Positions 1-4,452 of a stretch of 5,037 bases of DNA are shown piece by piece. Position numbers and translations under genes: made by a program. Location of the stretch: NCBI GenBank assembly GCA_021828925.1, contig JAJZCT010000285.1:1-5037 (forward strand). The letters are read 5' to 3'. Below the pieces are notes generated by a model. The model was given only the letters and a program-made list of their open reading frames with translations, did no database searches and was not told the origin of the DNA. Position 1 is the first letter of the stretch, and each line of letters starts with the position of its first letter. The DNA comes from Planctomycetota bacterium. Its GTDB lineage: Bacteria; Planctomycetota; Phycisphaerae; WQYP01.

Positions 1-882
1 GCTTGCCGGAAACAGGGTATCCGATTCTGCACCTATTATTCGATTATGGACTGGCACAGCCCGGATCAGGCGGGTGCCGATCCAGCCCGGCATATTTATA
101 ATCCCACACATATCAAGCCGGGGAAAAATTTGGATTATCTGCATTATGTGGAGCGGCAAACCGGTGAGTTGATCAGGCAATATCACACCAACCTTATCTG
201 GTTTGACGGCGAATGGATGCATGGATGGAGCCGGGCGGACGCCAAGGCGCTGTATTTTCACATCCGCCGAATGGATCCCACCGTGATTCTCAACGCGCGG
301 ATCGGTTTTGGTTATGGGGATTACATGACGCCGGAGCAGAATATTCCGGTGCGCGGCCTGCCCGGTCCTTGGGAAACCTGCATGACCATCAACAATACAT
401 GGGGATATGTTTCATGGGATCATGACTGGAAATCGTCGGCCATGCTGATTCATCATCTCATTCATTGTGCCAGCGGCGGTGGCAATTTCCTTTTGAATGT
501 CGGCCCCACCGCCAAGGGGATTATCCCGAAGCCTGAAGTGGATCGTCTGCTGGCGATTGGAAAATGGCTGAAGGTCAATGGTGAAGCTATTTACGGCTCG
601 CATCGTACGCCGTTTACCAAAGCGCTTCCATTTGGCTATGCCACGCAGAAGCCGGGCAAGCTGTTTCTGGAAGTGACCAAGTGGCCCAAAGACCACACGC
701 TGGTGGTGCCCATGCGCAATGCGATTACCAAAGCCTATTTGCTGGCCAATTCATACATCCACTTGAAAACAGCCTTAGGGAATGGCGGTCAACTAGTGTA
801 TCTACCGGCCGCTGCGCCGGACTCGGTAGCCGCCGTGATTGTTCTGCATGTGGCCGGCCCGATCCATCCGTTGAACCAATAA
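1..882 (+). CDS. GH29 alpha-L-fucosidase, C-terminal part (5' end outside window)
   Basis: The reading frame is open from base 1 to the TAA at 880-882 (293 visible residues). The true start lies upstream; the ATG at 46 is internal, because residues before it (RKQGIRFCTYYSI) continue the family's strand-helix pattern. GH29 enzymes are retaining exo-hydrolases that release alpha-L-fucose. Visible hallmarks are YYSIMDWH (residues 13-20), LIWFDGEW (65-72) whose Asp69 (codon 205-207) fits the catalytic nucleophile, and GLPGPWETCMTINNTWGY (118-135), close to the classical fucosidase signature P-x2-L-x3-K-W-E-x-C except that Pro replaces Lys. GGGNFLLNVGPTAKG (158-172) closes the barrel. From about residue 195 a beta-sandwich typical of the family C-terminus follows. 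Usual length is about 450-500 residues, so roughly the first third is missing. The variable acid/base Glu was not assigned. Gene 2 starts 13 bp downstream, implying one operon. Family assignment is firm; linkage specificity and export are unknown here. Confidence -1.
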   Translation, partial: ACRKQGIRFCTYYSIMDWHSPDQAGADPARHIYNPTHIKPGKNLDYLHYVERQTGELIRQYHTNLIWFDGEWMHGWSRADAKALYFHIRRMDPTVILNARIGFGYGDYMTPEQNIPVRGLPGPWETCMTINNTWGYVSWDHDWKSSAMLIHHLIHCASGGGNFLLNVGPTAKGIIPKPEVDRLLAIGKWLKVNGEAIYGSHRTPFTKALPFGYATQKPGKLFLEVTKWPKDHTLVVPMRNAITKAYLLANSYIHLKTALGNGGQLVYLPAAAPDSVAAVIVLHVAGPIHPLNQ

Positions 883-895
883 AAAGGATTAATTT

Positions 896-1843
896 ATGAA
901 GGTATTCTCCACGTCGTTGTTGCTTCTGGTGCTATTTGCAAGCACCGCGCCCATGGATGCCGCAACACCTGCCGTTATTCCGGTTTGGCCCCATTTGCGG
1001 GTTCCCATGGCGTTGCGAGCCTATAAAACACAAATGTATCCGGGGGCTGGAAAGATCATCGTCGCGCCGGTGCGCTGGCCCACGCTCATGGCATATCCGG
1101 CTCCCAAAAACAAAGCCAATGGCTGCGCGATCATTAGTTGTCCCGGCGGAGGTTATGGCGCTGAATGCGTGTATTTTGATGGCACAAGAGACGCCAAGTG
1201 GTTCAACCGTATTGGCGTTTCATTTTTTGTGCTGATATATCGCATGCCGATTCCGGATGGTAAGTTGCCGCCCGGCGGCGTGCCGTGGCCGTTACAGGAC
1301 GTTCGGCGTGCGATGCGGATTGTTCGCGCCAACGCCAAAAAATGGAATATCAATCCTCATGACATCGGGGTGGCGGGTTTTTCCGCTGGCGGGTCGGTCG
1401 CGTCGTTGGCCGGCGTACATTGGCTGCCCGGCAATCCCAATGCCGCTGACTCGTTGAATCGATTCAGCACGCGGCCAAATTTTATGATTTTGGGCTATCC
1501 GACAATTTCCATGATGCCCAGCATCGCCCAGATTGGAACGCGCAATAATCTGTTAGGCACCCACCCGCCGCTGGATGTCGCCGAGTATTTTTCCAGCGAA
1601 CTCAATGTGACGCCCCTGACGCCTCCAGCCTTTATCTGTTATGCCCGTGACGATAAGGTGGTAATGCCGCAAAACGAAATTCGTTTTTATAAGGCCTTGC
1701 GGCATAACGACGTTCCGGCTGAATTACGGGTTTACAAGCGTGGCGGTCACGGCTTTGGAGTGGGGAAAAGACGCGGTATAGACAAGTGGGGCCCGGCCTG
1801 TGAGAAATGGATGCGGCGGATGCATTTTTTGCCGACAAAATAA
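896..1843 (+). CDS. Secreted alpha/beta-hydrolase esterase (acetyl/xylan-esterase-like)
   Basis: A 315-residue protein starts at ATG 896, preceded by AAAAAGGA (881-888) at good spacing. Residues 1-23 look like a Sec signal peptide: Lys2, a hydrophobic core LLLLVLFAS, then small residues near AA (22-23). There is no lipobox Cys. The fold markers run in order: PGGGYG (83-88), the oxyanion-hole loop of BD-FAE/acetylxylan-esterase-like hydrolases; WPLQDVRRAMRIVRANAKKW (131-150), the usual helix; GFSAGG (161-166) with nucleophile Ser163; RDDKVVMP (251-258) with probable catalytic Asp253; and GGHGFG (283-288) with His285. The triad is therefore complete. Such enzymes remove O-acetyl or similar acyl groups from plant or other polysaccharides outside the cytoplasm. 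The tight spacing behind the fucosidase suggests deacylation coupled to defucosylation of the same glycan, which is inference. A peptidase-like or other carboxylesterase role is less likely but not excluded. The gene ends at TAA 1841-1843. Confidence -1.
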   Translation: MKVFSTSLLLLVLFASTAPMDAATPAVIPVWPHLRVPMALRAYKTQMYPGAGKIIVAPVRWPTLMAYPAPKNKANGCAIISCPGGGYGAECVYFDGTRDAKWFNRIGVSFFVLIYRMPIPDGKLPPGGVPWPLQDVRRAMRIVRANAKKWNINPHDIGVAGFSAGGSVASLAGVHWLPGNPNAADSLNRFSTRPNFMILGYPTISMMPSIAQIGTRNNLLGTHPPLDVAEYFSSELNVTPLTPPAFICYARDDKVVMPQNEIRFYKALRHNDVPAELRVYKRGGHGFGVGKRRGIDKWGPACEKWMRRMHFLPTK

Positions 1844-1890
1844 ATGAGTAACCGTTCATGGGCCCAAAACCACAAAAAGCGGAAGAAATA

Positions 1891-1914
1891 ACGTGAAACT
1901 TGAAGTTTATACGT
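1891..1914. repeat. AT-rich dyad, possible operator
   Basis: AAACTTGAAGTTT (1896-1908) is an odd-centred inverted repeat around G1902. It is flanked by ACGT at 1891-1894 and ACGT at 1911-1914, which extends the dyad with a small mismatch. It lies 48 bp after the esterase stop, in the gap before the GH27 gene. As RNA the hairpin would be weak, so a DNA-binding site is the more natural reading. Function is not known. Confidence -1.
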
Positions 1915-1947
1915 CGCAAAAACCACGAAAACAAGATCCGGAATGTA

Positions 1948-1982
1948 AAAAGTGGCGTTTTCCCGCTGATTTTGCCACTTTT
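1948..1982 (+). terminator. Hairpin, possible terminator of the fucosidase-esterase operon
   Basis: AAAAGTGGC (1948-1956) and GCCACTTTT (1974-1982) are perfect 9-bp inverted arms around a 17-nt loop. The right arm ends in TTTT and the left arm begins with A's, as in bidirectional intrinsic terminators. The GC part is only about five pairs and the loop is long, so termination would be modest. It sits 105 bp after the esterase stop codon. The right arm overlaps a candidate -35 box for the next gene, so it could instead be an operator-type dyad. Confidence -1.
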
Positions 1983-2001
1983 GCCCGTGAACGATTACAA
2001 T
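1972..2001 (+). promoter_or_regulatory. Sigma70-like promoter candidate for the GH27 gene
   Basis: TTGCCA (1972-1977) and TACAAT (1996-2001) each match the sigma70 consensus boxes at five of six positions and are 18 bp apart. Transcription would start near 2008 and leave a leader of about 64 nt before ATG 2072. The -35 box overlaps the right arm of the hairpin at 1948-1982, and the -10 box overlaps the AACGATTACA motif. PVC-group promoters are poorly characterised, so this is a pattern match only. Confidence -1.
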
Positions 2002-2003
2002 CT
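1986..2003. promoter_or_regulatory. AACGATTACAATCT motif, LacI-operator-like (copy 1)
   Basis: AACGATTACA (1990-1999) is followed by ATCT (2000-2003). The same ten bases recur at 4419-4428 upstream of gene 4. The 14-mer at 1986-1999 matches the palindrome TGTAAACGATTACA at 12 of 14 positions and the cre pattern TGNNANCGNTNNCA at 7 of 8 fixed positions, so a LacI-family operator is a reasonable reading. Overlap with the -10 candidate would suit a repressor. No regulator gene is visible in the window. Confidence -1.
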
Positions 2004-2017
2004 TTGTAGCAGGCTTC

Positions 2018-2028
2018 ACTTTGAAAGT
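2018..2028. repeat. Short odd-centred palindrome ACTTTGAAAGT
   Basis: A perfect 11-bp dyad around G2023 lies in the probable leader of the GH27 gene, 43 bp before its ATG. It resembles the AAACTTGAAGTTT dyad at 1896-1908 in having a central G and an A/C/T-only left arm. The two could be related binding sites, but the length is short enough for chance. Confidence -1.
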
Positions 2029-2059
2029 CTTGCTGATTTTGTCCAGATAATTGCATAGC

Positions 2060-2063
2060 GGAG
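2060..2063 (+). promoter_or_regulatory. Shine-Dalgarno GGAG fixing the GH27 start at ATG 2072
   Basis: GGAG lies 8 nt before ATG 2072, an ideal spacing. The in-frame TTG at 2051 lies upstream of this site and has no comparable sequence before it. Starting at 2072 also places the twin-arginine motif at residues 10-11, as expected for a Tat signal. Confidence -1.
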
Positions 2064-2071
2064 AAACACAA

Positions 2072-4114
2072 ATGGATCAAACTTCGGTTCGGCTGCAACG
2101 GCGCGATGTCATAAAATTTGCAGCCTCCGCGGCAGCGACGGCGGCGGGAACGGTATTGGCCACCGCGAATGTCCGGGCGGCAAAGGCCGGGAGAATTATC
2201 CACGTTGAAGATTTGGATATCAGCATGATGCTGCAGGGTTGGGGAAATCCAACCAAAAACAAAAGCGTCAGCGGAAATGCTTTAAGTGTCGGGGGTAAAA
2301 CGTACCAGCGCGGCATTGGAACATACGCCGAAAGTATTTTTCGTATCAATCTGAAAAAGGCGGCGGCTACCTTCACAGCTGCCGTTGGCTTAGATGATGA
2401 CTACTCGAAACAAGGCGCGGTGATTTTTGAAGTTCTGGTGGATGGTAAAACCAAAGCTCGCACGCCCGTCATGCGGCTGGGAGATCCAGCACGCAAAATC
2501 AGCGTGAATCTACGCGGGGCCAAAGAGCTTACACTGCTGGTGTTGCCGGGTGTTAACAGCATTGATTATGATCGCGCTGATTGGCTTAATCCGGTGATTA
2601 CCCTGACCGCCGGTGCCACCGCCCGCCCCGTGGCTCTGCCGCTCTATCCGGGTGCCCATGATTATCCGAAGATTGCCGGCGGTGATCCGGAAACACCGGA
2701 ATTTCATGGCCCGCGTGTATTCGGTGCCACGCCCGGCCACGATTTTCTCTTCCGTGTTCCCTTCACTGGCAAAGCCCCCGTCAGCCTTAGCGCCGTTGGC
2801 CTGCCGGATGGATTGACGATGAATGATAAGGGAATTATCACCGGTAAAATCAACCAGCCTGGGCAATACAAGGTCAGGCTGACTGCAAAAAACAGTCTGG
2901 GCACAGCGCACCGCACACTGCGACTACTGGCCGGGGAACATAAACTGGCCCTGACCCCGCAAATGGGCTGGAATTCCTGGAATGCCTACGGCGAAAACAA
3001 TGACGCCAAACGCACCCGCGCCGCCGCGGATGCCATGGTAAATAGCGGTCTGGCGGCCAAGGGATTTATGTATATCAATATTGATGCCGGCTGGCAGAAT
3101 GGCCGCACCGCCGATGGAGAAATAAAAACCACTGAAAAGTTTGGTGATATGAAGACCATTGCGGATTATGTCCACAGCCACGGCCTGCGCTTCGGCGTGT
3201 ATTCCTCACCGGGGCCGAAAACCTGCGGCGGCCATACCGGCAGTTTTGGCCATGTATCACAAGATGCCCACACCTACGCCCGCTGGGGTGTGGATTATCT
3301 CAAATATGACTGGTGCAGCTATGGTGGAGAGGTCCCGAAACATCCAGATCTGGAACAATTCATCAAACCGTACAGGGAAATGGGCGAAGCGCTATATAAA
3401 TCCGGACGTGATATATTCTTCAGCCTGTGCCAATATGGGATGGGGCACGTCTGGACATGGGCGGGCAAATCTCCGGTATGGGGCAATAGCTATCGGATCA
3501 GTGGTGACATCAACGACTCATGGGGGGCCATGACCCGTAACGGCTTTGGCAGCGACGGCATGTTATTTCCGTTTGCCAGTCCAGGCTATTGGAATGATCC
3601 GGATATGCTGGTGGTGGGCTGGGGATATTTTGAGGATGGCCCATTGCATTGGACCAAGCTTACCCCCCATGAACAGCTTACGCATATAACGCTCTGGTGC
3701 ATGCTCGCGGCACCGCTGCTTTTGGGTTGTGACCTGGAAAAGCTTAATAAATTCACCACCGACCTGATGACCAACACAGAAGTGTTGGCGGTGGATCAGG
3801 ATGAACTTGGCGTGCAGGCGCAGCGTGTAGACCGGCAGGGATCAGTGGAAGTCTGGGCACGCCCCTTATGGGACGGCACGGTGGCAGTGGCGATATTTAA
3901 TATTGGTCTTGTGCCCGGAATAGCTTCCATACCAAACTGGGCCATGGTTGACCCGGTTTTGCGGCGTGGAGAAAAATCCATGCGTGGTAAACAGCCCATA
4001 CGGGATTTGTGGCAACGCAAAAACTTGGGCGTTAAAGCCTCATTTAGCGCCACAATTCCTGTGCACAGCGCGATCATGCTCAAGATTGGTACGCCCAATG
4101 TGATCGACGCGTAA
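2072..4114 (+). CDS. Tat-exported NPCBM / Ig-like / GH27 alpha-galactosidase-type glycosidase
   Basis: This 680-residue protein opens with a twin-arginine signal: QRRDVIKF (9-16), then an Ala-rich core to about residue 37. Residues 42-180 are an NPCBM domain (HVEDLDI, GIGTYAESIF, GLDDDY), a galactose-binding-like sugar module. Residues about 215-288 form a putative Ig-like domain (GLPDGLTMNDKGIITGKINQ). The GH27 barrel spans about 292-572 and the C-terminal beta-sandwich 575-672. GH27 enzymes are retaining exo-glycosidases, mostly alpha-galactosidases. MGWNSWNAYG (298-307) starts the barrel. Asp413 in YLKYDWC (codon 3308-3310) is the nucleophile and Asp479 in RISGDINDSW (codon 3506-3508) the acid/base; Lys411 and Arg475 are the usual sugar contacts. 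Cys385 and Cys415 match a conserved family disulfide. Two contact positions differ from human alpha-galactosidase A: Ala339 in NIDAGW replaces the second Asp of the Asp-Asp pair, and Gln454 in SLCQYG replaces a Glu. Family is certain; alpha-galactoside specificity is likely but not assured. It probably acts in the periplasm or outside the cell. Confidence -1.
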   Translation: MDQTSVRLQRRDVIKFAASAAATAAGTVLATANVRAAKAGRIIHVEDLDISMMLQGWGNPTKNKSVSGNALSVGGKTYQRGIGTYAESIFRINLKKAAATFTAAVGLDDDYSKQGAVIFEVLVDGKTKARTPVMRLGDPARKISVNLRGAKELTLLVLPGVNSIDYDRADWLNPVITLTAGATARPVALPLYPGAHDYPKIAGGDPETPEFHGPRVFGATPGHDFLFRVPFTGKAPVSLSAVGLPDGLTMNDKGIITGKINQPGQYKVRLTAKNSLGTAHRTLRLLAGEHKLALTPQMGWNSWNAYGENNDAKRTRAAADAMVNSGLAAKGFMYINIDAGWQNGRTADGEIKTTEKFGDMKTIADYVHSHGLRFGVYSSPGPKTCGGHTGSFGHVSQDAHTYARWGVDYLKYDWCSYGGEVPKHPDLEQFIKPYREMGEALYKSGRDIFFSLCQYGMGHVWTWAGKSPVWGNSYRISGDINDSWGAMTRNGFGSDGMLFPFASPGYWNDPDMLVVGWGYFEDGPLHWTKLTPHEQLTHITLWCMLAAPLLLGCDLEKLNKFTTDLMTNTEVLAVDQDELGVQAQRVDRQGSVEVWARPLWDGTVAVAIFNIGLVPGIASIPNWAMVDPVLRRGEKSMRGKQPIRDLWQRKNLGVKASFSATIPVHSAIMLKIGTPNVIDA

Positions 4115-4203
4115 CTTTCGTGCATTCAAGGTGTCGGCGGTCGATTGTGCAGCGATGCCTGGATTGCGATTTTCCGGTCACACACAAACCGAACGTTTTC
4201 CGT

Positions 4204-4219
4204 GCATGTCGCGACATGC
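4204..4219. repeat. Perfect 16-bp palindrome GCATGTCGCGACATGC
   Basis: The eight bases 4204-4211 are exactly mirrored by 4212-4219; allowing T4203 to bulge, CG/CG extends it on both sides. It lies 90 bp after the GH27 stop. As RNA it would give six pairs around a CGCG tetraloop, with no T-run after it, so it is a poor intrinsic terminator. A site for a dimeric DNA-binding protein or a processing hairpin is possible. Confidence -1.
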
Positions 4220-4285
4220 CGCAATATGAAAGCTTAAGGCATGGGAGACGAAATCCCGGCACCTTCGAGGCCCGATAACGCCCCA

Positions 4286-4331
4286 TTAGTTTGACTAACA
4301 ATGATAATAACTTGACCAAATTTGATATTAT
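4286..4331 (+). promoter_or_regulatory. AT-rich block with extended -10 candidate for gene 4
   Basis: TGATATTAT at 4323-4331 fits the extended -10 form TGnTATAAT, with TATTAT (4326-4331) matching five of six. There is no good -35 at normal spacing: TTGACT (4291) and TTGACC (4312) are at the wrong distance. A small dyad TTAGT/ACTAA (4286-4290 and 4294-4298) lies just upstream. Transcription from here would give a leader of about 115 nt containing both downstream hairpins. Confidence -1.
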
Positions 4332-4364
4332 GTTGCGCCATTGAAGTGTGCTAGATTTCCGATG

Positions 4365-4382
4365 TCGGCTCAGATCAGCCGA
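4365..4382 (+). repeat. Inverted repeat TCGGCT/AGCCGA in gene 4 leader
   Basis: TCGGCT (4365-4370) and AGCCGA (4377-4382) are perfect 6-bp arms around a 6-nt loop. It is the first of two consecutive GC-rich hairpins before gene 4. No T-run follows. It may be a leader structure or an operator half-site pair. Confidence -1.
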
Positions 4383-4388
4383 ATTGTC

Positions 4389-4413
4389 CGGTGCGTCTCC
4401 GTTTTCCGCACCG
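4389..4413 (+). repeat. Inverted repeat CGGTGCG/CGCACCG in gene 4 leader
   Basis: CGGTGCG (4389-4395) and CGCACCG (4407-4413) are perfect 7-bp arms around an 11-nt loop containing TTTTC. It ends 5 bp before the AACGATTACA motif and 26 bp before the Shine-Dalgarno. The hairpin upstream of the GH27 gene holds the same position relative to its own copy of the motif, which suggests a composite element rather than a terminator. Confidence -1.
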
Positions 4414-4414
4414 C

Positions 4415-4434
4415 CCTCAACGATTACACAATCT
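4415..4434. promoter_or_regulatory. AACGATTACACAATCT motif (copy 2)
   Basis: AACGATTACA (4419-4428) is identical to 1990-1999 upstream of the GH27 gene, and the following CAATCT differs only by a 2-nt insertion (CA). The 14-mer ending at 4428 matches TGTAAACGATTACA at 11 of 14 positions. It directly abuts the A-rich Shine-Dalgarno of gene 4, so a bound protein would block transcription through the leader. Confidence -1.
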
Positions 4435-4439
4435 AAAAA

Positions 4440-4444
4440 AAGGA
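4440..4444 (+). promoter_or_regulatory. Shine-Dalgarno AAGGA fixing gene 4 start at ATG 4453
   Basis: AAGGA within an A-rich run lies 8 nt before ATG 4453. The inner ATGs at 4525 and 4549, which would give a shorter signal peptide, have no comparable site. The string AAAAAGGATT also precedes the esterase gene (881-890). Confidence -1.
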
Positions 4445-4452
4445 TTCATCAC

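Larger units (their letters stand above)
4115..4452. other. 338-bp intergenic region before gene 4
   Basis: No credible coding region is present; the one reverse frame of 79 codons (4080-4319) shows no recognisable pattern and overlaps the end of the GH27 gene. The stretch holds a perfect 16-bp palindrome (4204-4219), an AT-rich promoter-like block (4285-4331), two GC-rich inverted repeats (4365-4382 and 4389-4413), a copy of AACGATTACA (4419-4428) and the Shine-Dalgarno of gene 4. No intrinsic terminator with a T-run was found after the GH27 stop. Confidence -1.

Noticed and set aside
46..48. ATG 46 as the start of the fucosidase gene
   Set aside because: The frame is open to base 1 and the residues before it match the GH29 barrel, so the gene is truncated by the window edge and this Met is internal.
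1965..2041. Direct repeat GCTGATTTTG at 1965-1974 and 2032-2041
   Set aside because: A single 10-mer pair in AT-rich leader DNA, with no shared flanks and no further copies; kept only as a note.
2051..2071. TTG at 2051 as the start of the GH27 gene (687 residues)
   Set aside because: It lies upstream of the GGAG site that serves ATG 2072, and the added residues (MHSGETQ) contribute nothing to the Tat signal.
1632..2203. Three overlapping reverse frames (1632-1934, 1747-2019, 1907-2203) spanning the gap between genes 2 and 3
   Set aside because: Each overlaps a real gene or the regulatory gap, compositions are low-quality, and none shows a domain or a clear ribosome site.
2510..2911. 133-codon reverse frame inside the GH27 gene
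   Set aside because: It is fully antisense to a well-supported gene, with no recognisable domain; a shadow frame.
4204..4219. Palindrome as the intrinsic terminator of the GH27 gene
   Set aside because: The stem would be only six to eight pairs with no T-run after it.
4236..4270. tRNA-like fragment (GGGA-loop-TCCC with a following GC-rich stretch)
   Set aside because: Only a 4-bp stem; no TTCGA T-loop, anticodon arm or acceptor pairing could be assembled.
4080..4319. 79-codon reverse frame in the gap after the GH27 gene
   Set aside because: No recognisable motif; it runs through the 16-bp palindrome and into the 3' end of the GH27 gene.
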